Shown: piece after piece, positions 8,735-18,023 of the stretch | Numbering within the stretch: position 1 is the stretch's first letter | Layout of the letters: the number at the start of each line of letters is the position of its first letter | NCBI GenBank assembly: GCA_016841525.1 | Contig: JAENYZ010000004.1 | Location: 124,001 to 188,000 of the forward strand | Reading direction: 5' to 3' | DNA: 64,000 nt | Source: Anaerolineaceae bacterium | GTDB lineage: Bacteria > Chloroflexota > Anaerolineae > Anaerolineales > Anaerolineaceae | The notes under the pieces: generated by a model | Databases searched by the model: none | What the model was told of the DNA's origin: nothing | What the model saw: the letters and a program-made list of their open reading frames with translations, nothing else | Position numbers and translations under genes: made by a program

Positions 8735-10861
8735 TTACCTGTTAATTAAAAAATAACGATGGACATCAACCAGGTCCTGCCCATCTGGCGCTGAAGAAAA
8801 TTCATAGCTGCCGTCAGGCTGCATGCGCCATCCCTTCAAATCCTCGCGTAAATACACTTCCAGCACATCGTCACGCAAATTTCGAATCATATCCTGGTTT
8901 TCGACCGGGAACAAGACTTCCACACGTTGATTTAAATTCCGGGGCATCAGGTCTGCACTGCCCAGATAGATAATTTCTTCACCATGATTATAGAAATAAT
9001 AAATGCGGCTGTGCTCTAAAAATCGCCCAATAACGCTCAAAACCTGGATATTTTCGCTTAGTCCTTCCACTCCCGGGCGCAAACAACAAATGCCACGAAC
9101 TATCAAATTGATTTTTACACCAATTTGCGATGCCTTATAAAGAAGCCTTATCATCTCCCCATCGACTAAAGCATTCATCTTCAGAATAATCCTGCCGTCG
9201 CCATGTTTTTTATGTTGGGCGATTTCCTGGTGGATCAATTCTACAATCTTGTCCCTGAGCTGCACCGGCGCCACCATTAGCTTGCGATAATTCTCCTTCG
9301 CAGAATACCCGGTCAGGTAATTAAACAGGTCTGTGGCATCCGCACCAATCGCATCATCGCTGGTGAACATGCCAATATCTTCATACAATTTTGCTGTTGT
9401 ATGGTTATAGTTCCCGGTCGCCATGTGGACATACCTGCGTATGTGCTCCCCCTCTTTGCGAACAACCAGAGCAATTTTTGAATGAGTCTTCAAGCCTAAC
9501 AACCCATAAGTTACGTGGACACCTTCCTGTTCAAGCAGTTTTGCCCATTCAATATTGCTTTCCTCATCAAAACGCGCCTTCAACTCCACCAAAACAGCAA
9601 CCTGTTTGCCGTAGTCGCGCCGTGCTTGCAAGAGCATTTTAACAACTGGAGAATTATGTCCAACCCTGTAAAGGGTCTGTTTGATCGCCATAACATTTGG
9701 ATCAATGGCAGCGTTATGTAAAAACTCAATAACAGGGTCAAATGACTCATAAGGGTGATGAAGCATAACATCATTCTCACGGATGACACTGAAAAATTGT
9801 TCTGGTGAGGCGTCCCGGTCAAACTGAAATGCTTCCGGCAAAACAGGGTTGAACTGCCTGTATTTCAAATCCTGACGGTCGATTTGAGAAAGCTGCGAAA
9901 GACTCCGGAATAACACCGGGTTGTCATAGGTATAAATAAACTGTGATTCAACATTGAGGTTATCCACCAGAATCTTAAGAACAGAATCCGGCATTTCTGA
10001 ACTTACCACCAGGCGAACAACAGACCCAAACCGCCGTCTGCGTACACTTTCTTCCATTACCTCAAGCAAATCCATCACTTCCAAACCTTGCAATTCGATC
10101 TCGGCATTGCGTACTACCTGGAAAGGATGTGCTTCAATAATCGACATGCCAGGGAACAAATCCGCAAGATTCGCCATGATCACTTCGCTGATCCACACAA
10201 AATCATGCTTTCTGTAATTCTTTACCCTGGGTGAAGGGTCATAAGCGGCTTTTTTGCAAGGAAGAAAATGAGGTAAGGATCCCGGCACCTTTAACCGTGC
10301 AAAATGTCGCTCGCCCTCCTGGTCTTCGACTACAACTGCGAGATTGTAACTTAAGTTTGATATGTATGGAAATGGGTGCCCCGGGTCGAAAGCCAAAGGC
10401 GTCAGCACCGGAAATATTACTTCTTTATAATATCCATCCACCCTGGATTTCTGTGCATTATTTAATTCATCATAATGATGAATCCTGATGCCAGCCTCAT
10501 CAAGTTGAGGTTTGATCATCTCGTAAAAACATTCGTGGGCTTCTGCAATGATTTTGCCTGCTTCCTTACGAATTTCACGCAATTGTTTTTGAGGTGTCAT
10601 ACCTTCAAAATAAAATCGCTCCTTATCATTATCAATGCCCATCGAAAGGCCGCCAACACGAACCATAAAAAACTCGTCAAGACCCGACCCCAATATGCTC
10701 AGGAAGCGAACGCGCTCAAGCAAAGGTGTCTCCGGGTTAGTCGCTTCAAAAAGCACACGCCGGAAGAACTTAAGCATGGACATTTCTCGACTGAGATAAT
10801 TCATCGGATCATCAATCAAGGCTGCCGGAGATTTAGTTCCCTCTGATTTTTCGTTTCCCAT
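8735..10861 (-). CDS. ppk1: Polyphosphate kinase 1
   Basis: This 708-residue enzyme polymerises the gamma phosphate of ATP into inorganic polyphosphate and can run in reverse. It has the normal length and order of the family: the N-terminal domain with the LGSGLDEFFMVRV block, then two phospholipase D-like halves. The two active-site histidines are H460 in GLKTHSK and H617 in LEHSRIYYF, followed by the LGSADLMPRNLNQRVE block. ATG 10861 is the first in-frame start. The gene is convergent with the DltD-like gene and divergent from the pyrophosphatase gene, so two phosphate enzymes flank one 284-bp control region. Confidence 0.95.
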   Translation of the reverse strand: MGNEKSEGTKSPAALIDDPMNYLSREMSMLKFFRRVLFEATNPETPLLERVRFLSILGSGLDEFFMVRVGGLSMGIDNDKERFYFEGMTPQKQLREIRKEAGKIIAEAHECFYEMIKPQLDEAGIRIHHYDELNNAQKSRVDGYYKEVIFPVLTPLAFDPGHPFPYISNLSYNLAVVVEDQEGERHFARLKVPGSLPHFLPCKKAAYDPSPRVKNYRKHDFVWISEVIMANLADLFPGMSIIEAHPFQVVRNAEIELQGLEVMDLLEVMEESVRRRRFGSVVRLVVSSEMPDSVLKILVDNLNVESQFIYTYDNPVLFRSLSQLSQIDRQDLKYRQFNPVLPEAFQFDRDASPEQFFSVIRENDVMLHHPYESFDPVIEFLHNAAIDPNVMAIKQTLYRVGHNSPVVKMLLQARRDYGKQVAVLVELKARFDEESNIEWAKLLEQEGVHVTYGLLGLKTHSKIALVVRKEGEHIRRYVHMATGNYNHTTAKLYEDIGMFTSDDAIGADATDLFNYLTGYSAKENYRKLMVAPVQLRDKIVELIHQEIAQHKKHGDGRIILKMNALVDGEMIRLLYKASQIGVKINLIVRGICCLRPGVEGLSENIQVLSVIGRFLEHSRIYYFYNHGEEIIYLGSADLMPRNLNQRVEVLFPVENQDMIRNLRDDVLEVYLREDLKGWRMQPDGSYEFSSAPDGQDLVDVHRYFLINR

Positions 10862-11006
10862 AATAAAACCTTAAGGCTCGTTAGCGGAATAATGTGAGTC
10901 AAGTATACATCAAATTTTCATAAGCTCTTAATAAAAACAGGACTATAATATGATTTGTAAAACATGCAAATAAATCAAAAATTTACAGCCTTGACCGAAA
11001 TAAGGA

Positions 11007-11035
11007 TTGACAAAGATCATTTTGTCGTTAACAAT
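11007..11035 (+). promoter_or_regulatory. Probable promoter of the pyrophosphatase gene
   Basis: TTGACA at 11007-11012 is followed after 16-17 bases by TAACAAT, about 110 bases upstream of the start codon. The -35 is consensus and the -10 is weak. Confidence 0.4.
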
Positions 11036-11099
11036 AGAACTTAACAATAACCATAAGATCAGTTGTTATTTAAAAAATTAACCTGCAATATTTTTGTAG

Positions 11100-11119
11100 G
11101 GTGCGATGAAAAACGCACC
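11100..11119 (+). repeat. Short hairpin in the pyrophosphatase leader
   Basis: GGTGCG (11100-11105) pairs with CGCACC (11114-11119) around an eight-base A-rich loop. It lies about 15 bases upstream of the ribosome site. It may affect translation or may simply be a dispersed repeat. Confidence 0.4.
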
Positions 11120-11145
11120 GCACCACCATTAAGGAGAGAAAAAGA

Positions 11146-11772
11146 ATGGAAGCCCACACAAATTTCCCCGCTCCCTTTTACCGCTGGCGGCCGCATCCAT
11201 GGCATGGTCTGGAAATTGGGCCTGAACCACCGGACCGCGTCCTTGCTTATATAGAGATGACGCCTTTTGACTACATCAAATACGAGGTCGATAAGGTCAC
11301 AGGCTATTTGCACGTTGACCGACCGCAGCGCACATCCTCTCTTCCGCCAACCTTGTACGGCTTCATTCCCCGCACTTTCTGCGACAAGCGGGTGAAGGCA
11401 CTTTCACAAAATGCAATTCGCGGCGATGGCGACCCCCTGGACATTTGTGTTGTCAGCGAGAGGCCAATCAACCGGTCTGAAATCTTCTTAAATGCCGTCG
11501 TGGTTGGTGTGATACAGCTTCTCGACCATGATGAAGCCGATGATAAAATTATTGCCATCCTCGAAAATGATCTTGTTTACGGGCATATCCGGGATATTGA
11601 GGAACTGCCAAAGGTGCTTGTGGAGCGAATGCAGCATTATTTTAAGACTTATAAGATGATCCCCGGTGAAAAACCTGGAATAGAACTGATCAATGTTTCA
11701 GGACCTGAAAAAGCCAAGAAAATTGTCAATGCTGCCATCCAGGATTATGAAGATGCCTTTGGGAGCGTATAG
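11146..11772 (+). CDS. ppa: Inorganic pyrophosphatase (family I)
   Basis: The product hydrolyses pyrophosphate to phosphate in the cytoplasm. The family I signature [11 protein letters not shown] supplies metal-binding aspartates, and [13 protein letters not shown] matches the substrate-binding segment. At 208 residues it is slightly longer than E. coli Ppa (about 176), with extra sequence at the N-terminus ([15 protein letters not shown]). A strong AAGGAGAG site precedes ATG 11146. It is divergent from ppk1 and followed 86 bases later by trmD in the same direction. Confidence 0.93.
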   Translation: MEAHTNFPAPFYRWRPHPWHGLEIGPEPPDRVLAYIEMTPFDYIKYEVDKVTGYLHVDRPQRTSSLPPTLYGFIPRTFCDKRVKALSQNAIRGDGDPLDICVVSERPINRSEIFLNAVVVGVIQLLDHDEADDKIIAILENDLVYGHIRDIEELPKVLVERMQHYFKTYKMIPGEKPGIELINVSGPEKAKKIVNAAIQDYEDAFGSV

Positions 11773-11858
11773 AGCCAGCATTTATTTTGAATTAAAAATT
11801 AGTGTGGTAAACGATCAAAACGCTTGTCAGGAATCAAGCTTCACGCTAGAATTCAGAC

Positions 11859-12602
11859 ATGCGTTTTGATATTTTTTCCCTGTTTCCAGAAATATTTCCC
11901 CCTTATCTTAATGCAAGCATCCTGAAAAAAGCCCAGGATGCCGGCCACCTCGAAGTTCACACTCATAACATTCGAGATTATACGACCGACAAACACCATA
12001 CAACCGATGACACCCCTTATGGCGGGGGCGGCGGCATGGTGATGAAACCCGAACCTATTTTTTCAGCAGTAGAGGATGTTTTAGGAATACCGGCAAAGTG
12101 CCCGGTTATTTTAATGTCCCCCCAGGGGCGCTTATTCAACCAGGAGATCGCTTTTGAATTGGCGCAATACGACCATCTGGCTTTGTTATGCGGACGTTAC
12201 GAAAGCCTCGACGAACGTATTCGCCAGCACCTTGTGACTGATTCGATTTCCATTGGTGATTACGTCCTGACGGGTGGTGAACTGCCGGCATTAATCATTA
12301 TCGATGCTGTCACCCGTTTGCTCCCAGGCGTTCTTGGTGACCCACAAGCAACCGTAGATGATTCACATGCAACCGGGATCCTTGAATACCCACATTACAC
12401 CCGACCGCCTGAATTTCGCGGCTGGGGTATACCCGATGTCCTGCTTTCCGGCAACCATGCTGAAATTGATCGCTGGCGTCGGCATGAAGCCTTACGGCGC
12501 ACCCTCGAACAAAGACCTGATCTGCTCATCAAAGCTGATTTAAGCCAGGAAGATCTGGCTTTTTTAGAAAGTTTGGGCTATCACCCTCAACAACAAGGCT
12601 AA
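11859..12602 (+). CDS. trmD: tRNA (guanine37-N1)-methyltransferase
   Basis: This SAM-dependent SPOUT methyltransferase makes m1G37 in tRNA to prevent frameshifting. At 247 residues it has normal length. Diagnostic segments are [13 protein letters not shown] at the start, [46 protein letters not shown] in the trefoil-knot SAM site, and the C-terminal [19 protein letters not shown]. It is not linked to rpsP, rimM or rplS as in many bacteria. A sugar-type MFS gene follows after 19 bases. Confidence 0.96.
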   Translation: MRFDIFSLFPEIFPPYLNASILKKAQDAGHLEVHTHNIRDYTTDKHHTTDDTPYGGGGGMVMKPEPIFSAVEDVLGIPAKCPVILMSPQGRLFNQEIAFELAQYDHLALLCGRYESLDERIRQHLVTDSISIGDYVLTGGELPALIIIDAVTRLLPGVLGDPQATVDDSHATGILEYPHYTRPPEFRGWGIPDVLLSGNHAEIDRWRRHEALRRTLEQRPDLLIKADLSQEDLAFLESLGYHPQQQG

Positions 12603-12621
12603 TCAACAAAATGGAGACTTC

Positions 12622-13920
12622 ATGGAAACAAAAAAAATGAGCTATCTGAAAACTTTTTTACTTGGGTTTGGATTTTTCGGTGTCAGCGTCATTTGGTCCG
12701 TCTATAACGCCTTCGTTCCGTTATTTCTGGATGAGCGTTTTGGGCTGCAAGCAGGATTTATTTCATTTATCATGGTCTTAGACAACATTGCAGCATTAAT
12801 CATCCAACCCCCTTTAGGAGTGTTTTCTGATCGACTGCGGTCACCCATCGGGAGACGTCTACCCTTTGTGGTTGTGGGTGCACCTGTGGCAGCAGCCATG
12901 TTTGGGCTAATCCCCTACGCACAGGTCTTGCCATTATTTATCTTCAGCTGTATCACATTGCTGCTGGCGATGGCGTTCTGGAGAACGCCCGTTATCGCCC
13001 TCATGCCCGATATCACCCCTTCCAACAAACGCTCCGAGGCAAATGGCGTGATTAACCTGATGGGCGGGCTGGGAACCGTACTGGCAACATTAATCGGCGG
13101 TCCATTATATCGCATCGACCCCAGCTATCCTTTTTTCTTCGCAGCGGGGCTGGTATTTTTCGCTGGTATTCTCCTATTAATCTTTGTGCGCGAACCAAAA
13201 GAATACATCTCTTCCAAGCTGCACCTTGCAGACAAAGGCGAAGGCACACAAATGGAGAACAAGGTGTTTAAGAACCTTGGAAACGTCTTTACACAAAAAG
13301 ATAAAAGCCCAATGTTCATTCTTCTGGCAATTTTGTTCTGGTTTATTGCCTACAATTCACTGACTACCTTCTTCACCTTGTTTGGCGTGAACCATCTTGG
13401 TCTGGACGGTGGCGACAGCGCCTTCCAAATTTCCTATATCGGTTTGATCTTCATGCTCATGGCTATACCTGCTGGGTTCCTGGCCAGTAAATTTAAAAGG
13501 AAAAACGTGATCATGACAGGCATCTGGATTATGATTGCCTGTGTGCTGCTGATGTATGTCATCCCAACTGAAGTGCTGACCATAAAGTTTGCCTCATTAA
13601 TGGGGTCAGGGTTTTACGTGCTTTCAATCATATTAATGTTTGCCGGAATTGGTTGGGCGATGATCAATGTGAACTCTCTTCCAATGGTAGTGGATATGAC
13701 TGATGACGATCATATTGGCACCTACACAGGTCTTTATTATTTCTTCTCGCAGCTGGCAGCAACCTTCGGACCGGTATTTTTCGGTTGGACAATTCAACTT
13801 TCAAACAATGATTACCGCCTGATGATGGTCATTGCTCCCTTCTTCTTTTTGCTGGCATTTTTTATGATGATGGGTGTGCGTCGCGGCGAAGTGCAATCAT
13901 TACCAGTAGAAAAAGGATGA
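12622..13920 (+). CDS. MFS transporter, SLC45/GPH-like
   Basis: The product has 432 residues and about twelve transmembrane helices. The first loop reads GVFSDRLRSPIGRRLPFVVVG, the RS.GRR.P form of loop 2-3 seen in SLC45 and glycoside-cation symporters rather than drug exporters. The second half has its own SKFKRK loop. Late in the protein PMVVDMTDDDHIGTYTGLYY resembles the conserved acidic segment of that group. A sugar or sugar-like substrate is therefore likely but unproven. ATG 12622 has GGAG upstream. Confidence 0.75.
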   Translation: METKKMSYLKTFLLGFGFFGVSVIWSVYNAFVPLFLDERFGLQAGFISFIMVLDNIAALIIQPPLGVFSDRLRSPIGRRLPFVVVGAPVAAAMFGLIPYAQVLPLFIFSCITLLLAMAFWRTPVIALMPDITPSNKRSEANGVINLMGGLGTVLATLIGGPLYRIDPSYPFFFAAGLVFFAGILLLIFVREPKEYISSKLHLADKGEGTQMENKVFKNLGNVFTQKDKSPMFILLAILFWFIAYNSLTTFFTLFGVNHLGLDGGDSAFQISYIGLIFMLMAIPAGFLASKFKRKNVIMTGIWIMIACVLLMYVIPTEVLTIKFASLMGSGFYVLSIILMFAGIGWAMINVNSLPMVVDMTDDDHIGTYTGLYYFFSQLAATFGPVFFGWTIQLSNNDYRLMMVIAPFFFLLAFFMMMGVRRGEVQSLPVEKG

Positions 13921-13950
13921 TGAGGTTTTGTGAAAATAGAATTTACTACC

Positions 13951-13979
13951 TTGTCCACAAACGAAAAGACCAATATAAT
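13951..13979 (+). promoter_or_regulatory. Promoter of the nucleoside importer operon
   Basis: TTGTCC (13951-13956) and TATAAT (13974-13979) are separated by 17 bases, about 60 bases upstream of the lipoprotein start. It is a near-consensus sigma-70 type promoter. Confidence 0.65.
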
Positions 13980-14038
13980 ATACATGATGGCTTAACTAAA
14001 GCCACACTAAAAACAATCCTGATTTAGGAGGAGAAAAT

Positions 14039-15070
14039 ATGTCGAAAAAATTTTTACTCATTTTGTCAATGGTTGTGATCGGCAGCATGCTGTTTGTTGC
14101 CTGTGGTCCAACCGCAGAAGAAGAAGGCGTTTATGTTTGTCAGATCACCGACACAGGTGGTATTGACGACAAATCGTTCAACCAGACTGCCTGGAAAGGC
14201 ATCCAGGATGCTGAAGAAGCATTAGGCATTCGAAGCAACTACCTGGAATCCCAGGAAGTAGCCGACTACGAGAAAAACCTGAATGCATTCCAGGAAGAAG
14301 GATGCGACCTGATCATCACTGTTGGTTTCCTTATCGGTGATGCAACAGCAGCCGCAGCCGTAGCAAACCCGGATACCTATTACTCCATCGTTGACTACGC
14401 CTACGAAGAGACCATCCCCAATGTCGTTGGACAGGTCTTCGAGACTGATGAAGCTGCATTCCTCGCTGGTTACGCAGCTGCAGGCGTGACACAAACGGGC
14501 AAGGTCGGTACATTCGGCGGTCTGCCGATCCCCACAGTCACCATCTTCATGGATGGCTTTGCCAAGGGTGTCGCAAAATACAACGAAGTTAAAGGCACCA
14601 ACGTTGAAGTCCTCGGTTGGGATTTAGACAACCCGGATGCCGGCTTATTCAGCATGGACTTTGATGACCAGCAAAAAGGTCGTGAGTTAGCTGTATCCCT
14701 GATGGACGAAGGCGCAGACATCATCATGCCCGTTGCCGGCCCTGTCGGCCTCGGTGCAGCTGCTGCTATCCAGGAACGTGGCAATGCCTATGTGATCGGT
14801 GTAGACTCAGACTGGTTCTTAACCAGCCCTGAATATGCTGACATCGTCCTCACATCCGTCATGAAATTGATGGATGCAACCACATTCCAGGTCATTGAAA
14901 ATGTCATCAACGACAGCTTCGAACCAGGTGTAATTGTCGGCACCCTTGAAAATGAAGGTGTCGCACTTGCACCATTCCATGACAATGCAAATCTCATTTC
15001 AGCTGAATTACAGGCTGAACTTGATCAGCTACAAGCAGACATCATTGCCGGTACCATTGTTTTAGACTGA
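14039..15070 (+). CDS. BMP/PnrA-family nucleoside-binding lipoprotein
   Basis: This is the substrate-binding subunit of a purine-nucleoside type ABC importer, anchored to the outer face of the membrane. The signal ends in the lipobox LFVAC with Cys22. The BMP family signature is clear: QITDTGGIDDKSFNQTAWKG near the N-terminus, IITVGFLIGDAT, and the FGGLPIPTVTIFMDGF segment. The gene has a strong AGGAGG site and is followed by a perfect palindromic terminator before the ATPase gene, which would allow higher expression than the membrane components. Substrate assignment rests on family and operon, not on residues. Confidence 0.88.
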   Translation: MSKKFLLILSMVVIGSMLFVACGPTAEEEGVYVCQITDTGGIDDKSFNQTAWKGIQDAEEALGIRSNYLESQEVADYEKNLNAFQEEGCDLIITVGFLIGDATAAAAVANPDTYYSIVDYAYEETIPNVVGQVFETDEAAFLAGYAAAGVTQTGKVGTFGGLPIPTVTIFMDGFAKGVAKYNEVKGTNVEVLGWDLDNPDAGLFSMDFDDQQKGRELAVSLMDEGADIIMPVAGPVGLGAAAAIQERGNAYVIGVDSDWFLTSPEYADIVLTSVMKLMDATTFQVIENVINDSFEPGVIVGTLENEGVALAPFHDNANLISAELQAELDQLQADIIAGTIVLD

Positions 15071-15084
15071 CGATGACAAATCTA

Positions 15085-15124
15085 AAATTCGGGTTGGAGA
15101 TATCTCCAACCCGAATTTTTTATA
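15085..15124 (+). terminator. Perfect palindromic terminator or attenuator
   Basis: A 34-base perfect palindrome (15085-15118) is followed by a T-run. It lies between the binding-protein gene and the ATPase gene of one operon, so it probably attenuates read-through rather than ending the operon. Confidence 0.8.
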
Positions 15125-15167
15125 AATGTACTTATACCCATCATATTAATTCAGAAACGGGGATAAA

Positions 15168-16727
15168 ATGACTCCTATTCTCCAATTAAAAGGAATCACA
15201 AAAAGATTTCCCGGTGTTCTTGCGAATGACCACATTGATCTCGACCTTCGTAAAGGGGAGATCCTGGCATTGCTTGGTGAAAATGGCGCTGGCAAGACAA
15301 CCTTGATGAATATTTTATACGGCCTTTATCAACCTGATGAAGGTGAAATTTTAATTGAGGGCGAAAAGGTCACCATCGATTCCCCCACGGATGCAATAAA
15401 AACTGGCATCGGCATGGTCCACCAGCACTTTATGCTCATTCCAGTTTTCACTGTTACTGAAAACGTCATGCTCGGTGAGGAAACCATAAAGTATGGGGAT
15501 TTCCTGGATCGAAAAAAAGCAGCTAAGAGAATTATGGACATTTCCGAAAAATATAATCTCCAGGTTGCACCAAATGACTACATCCGGGACCTGCCAGTAG
15601 GTGTCCAACAACGCGTAGAAATTATCAAACTTCTTTATCGAGATGCAGAAATCCTCATTTTTGATGAACCTACTGCCGTCCTCACACCGCAAGAGGCGGA
15701 TGAACTTTTCTCAATCATGCGCTCTCTCTCCGATCAAGGCAATTCGATCATTTTCATTACCCATAAACTGCGGGAGGTTTTAGACATTTCAGACCGTATC
15801 ATGGTCATTCGACGGGGTGCTGTTGTTGGCGAAACCACACCCGACCAGGCTGATAAAAACTCTCTGGCAGCAATGATGGTCGGGCGAGATGTCAACCTGG
15901 AAGTTGAAAAAACCGACAAAGAACCCGGCGATCTTGTTTTCTCAGTAAAAAACCTGATTGTTGCGGATAAATTTCAGAATATTGTTGTTGACAATGCCTC
16001 GTTGGATGTACATGCTGGGGAAATCGTGGGAATTGCTGGTGTCCAGGGTAACGGGCAGACGGAACTAGTCGAGGCAATTACCGGTCTGAGGAAGTCAGCA
16101 GAAGGTAAAATTACCTTGCTAAGCCAGGACATAACAAAGGCTTCCCCACGACAAATTACAGAACTTGGTTCAGCGCACGTCCCGGAAGATCGACAGGCTG
16201 ACGGCCTGGTGCTGCCCTTCCCTGTTGCTGAAAACCTGGTGCTCTGCACATATTACAAAGAGCCTTTTTCAAAAGGCGTGATTTTACAATACAAAACGAT
16301 TTTAGACCACGCTGAGAAGCTCATTGAGGATTTTGATATTCGCACGCCCAGTGCAATGACACCGGTCAGCTCCCTTTCTGGCGGCAACCAGCAAAAGGTG
16401 ATCATTGCGCGGGAATTGTCCCGCCCTATTGATTTTTTAGTTGCATCTCAACCGACACGCGGGCTTGATGTCGGCTCCATCGAATACATCCACAAACGTA
16501 TTGTCCAAAAACGAGATGAAGGCTGTGCGGTACTGCTCGTATCACCTGAACTTGATGAAATTATGGAGCTCTCCGACCGTATCGTCGTTATGTACCGGGG
16601 ACAAATCATCGCTGACTTGCCAAATAAAGAAATCACTAAAGAGCAAGTGGGTTTGATGATGGCAGGTGTCTTACCGGAGGAAGCATTAGCCGAAGGCGAT
16701 CAGCACGCTGTGGAACCAGCGCTTTAA
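15168..16727 (+). CDS. Nucleoside ABC importer ATPase (two ATPase domains)
   Basis: The product has 519 residues in two fused ABC domains, as in RbsA, YufO and NupO. Domain 1 has Walker A LGENGAGKT, a divergent signature LPVGVQQRVEI and Walker B LIFDEPTAVL. Domain 2 has a degenerate Walker A (AGVQGNGQT), a proper signature LSGGNQQKV and a Walker B region DFLVASQPTRGLDVG. This asymmetry is typical of the family, where only one site hydrolyses well. The next gene starts 12 bases later. Confidence 0.9.
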   Translation: MTPILQLKGITKRFPGVLANDHIDLDLRKGEILALLGENGAGKTTLMNILYGLYQPDEGEILIEGEKVTIDSPTDAIKTGIGMVHQHFMLIPVFTVTENVMLGEETIKYGDFLDRKKAAKRIMDISEKYNLQVAPNDYIRDLPVGVQQRVEIIKLLYRDAEILIFDEPTAVLTPQEADELFSIMRSLSDQGNSIIFITHKLREVLDISDRIMVIRRGAVVGETTPDQADKNSLAAMMVGRDVNLEVEKTDKEPGDLVFSVKNLIVADKFQNIVVDNASLDVHAGEIVGIAGVQGNGQTELVEAITGLRKSAEGKITLLSQDITKASPRQITELGSAHVPEDRQADGLVLPFPVAENLVLCTYYKEPFSKGVILQYKTILDHAEKLIEDFDIRTPSAMTPVSSLSGGNQQKVIIARELSRPIDFLVASQPTRGLDVGSIEYIHKRIVQKRDEGCAVLLVSPELDEIMELSDRIVVMYRGQIIADLPNKEITKEQVGLMMAGVLPEEALAEGDQHAVEPAL

Positions 16728-16739
16728 GGAGGTGCATCT

Positions 16740-18023
16740 TTGGATAAAAAACAAGAAAAACAAAAAGACGCAGGAAAGATATTAATAGAAGAACTGAACC
16801 AGGATGAAAAGGAATCAGCAACGCATAAGCGTTCCTTTTGGAATGTTATAACCATCCCCTTATTAGCGATTCTCTCCGGCATAATAATCGGCGCAATATT
16901 AATTGCTGCAACCAGCACAAGCGTCTATGCTGCCTTTGGACAATCCTTTGGCAAGGGTATCACAACTGCTTTCTCTGAAATCGGCAGCGCATACGCATCG
17001 CTCTTCACCGGTTCCATCGGTGATCCCGTCCGTATTTTCAGCGCATTGTTTTCAGGCGATAAAGAACAAATTTACAAAGCCATCAACCCCTTTCTTGAAA
17101 GCCTTGTGCAGGCGACGCCCTACATCTTTGCAGGGCTTGCTGTGGCACTGGCCTTCAGAGCAGGTTTGTTCAATATCGGTGTTGAAGGACAGCTTTTCAT
17201 TGGGGCAGCTTGTGCGACCTTTGTTGGCTATGCTGTGAAAGGTCTGCCTGTTTACATACATATGCCGTTGGCATTTATTGCCGGCGGATTGGGCGGGGCT
17301 CTGTGGGGTTTTATCCCTGGTTTTCTGAAAGCAACCACAGGCGGTCATGAAGTGATCAACACTATCATGATGAATTACATTGCTTTCCGCCTGACAGAAT
17401 GGCTGCTTTCTGGCCCAATGACACGCCCAGGGTCAGGGGGTATGCCGATCAGCCCACTCATTGAAGAAAGCGCACAAATTCCGCAATTTTTCCCATCGCC
17501 AATTCGATTTCACCTCGGCTTCTTTTTTGCACTGGGTTTTGCCTGGCTTATCTGGTGGCTGCTCTTCAAAACAAAATGGGGGTTGAATATGCGCACCGTT
17601 GGCACCAACCCTCGAGCTGCCAAATACGCCGGCTTGAGCGTAGCAAAAACGACCATGATAGGAATGGCAATTTCAGGTGGATTGGCTGGGTTGGCTGGTG
17701 CTATTCAAATTTTAGCAGTCAACCGCAGTATGGCCCTTGGGCTTTCTTCAGGATACGGTTTTGACAGCATTGCCCTTGCATTAATTGGCAATAACCATCC
17801 GGTCGGTGTCGTTCTCGCGTCAATTCTGTTTGGAACCTTGCGAAATGGTGCAACACGGATGATGGTTGTTTCCAGAATCCCCATTGATATCGTTGACGTA
17901 TTACAGGCAATCATTTTGATGCTGGTAGCTGCACCGGCAATCATCCGAACAATTTATCGCCTTAAAGAACCCAAAGAGGAAGAAACCACAGTCTTTGTAA
18001 GCGGCTGGGGAGGAGGTCAATAA
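16740..18023 (+). CDS. Nucleoside ABC importer permease 1
   Basis: The product is a 427-residue integral membrane permease of the YufP/NupP (branched-chain amino-acid-like) family. It has a charged cytoplasmic N-terminus, then about ten helices, with LALAFRAGLFNIGVEGQLFIGA and TTGGHEVINTIMMNYIA as family landmarks. The start is TTG at 16740: no ATG is near, and a full AAGGAGGTG site sits six bases upstream. Its stop overlaps the next start by one base (TAATG). Confidence 0.88.
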   Translation: MDKKQEKQKDAGKILIEELNQDEKESATHKRSFWNVITIPLLAILSGIIIGAILIAATSTSVYAAFGQSFGKGITTAFSEIGSAYASLFTGSIGDPVRIFSALFSGDKEQIYKAINPFLESLVQATPYIFAGLAVALAFRAGLFNIGVEGQLFIGAACATFVGYAVKGLPVYIHMPLAFIAGGLGGALWGFIPGFLKATTGGHEVINTIMMNYIAFRLTEWLLSGPMTRPGSGGMPISPLIEESAQIPQFFPSPIRFHLGFFFALGFAWLIWWLLFKTKWGLNMRTVGTNPRAAKYAGLSVAKTTMIGMAISGGLAGLAGAIQILAVNRSMALGLSSGYGFDSIALALIGNNHPVGVVLASILFGTLRNGATRMMVVSRIPIDIVDVLQAIILMLVAAPAIIRTIYRLKEPKEEETTVFVSGWGGGQ

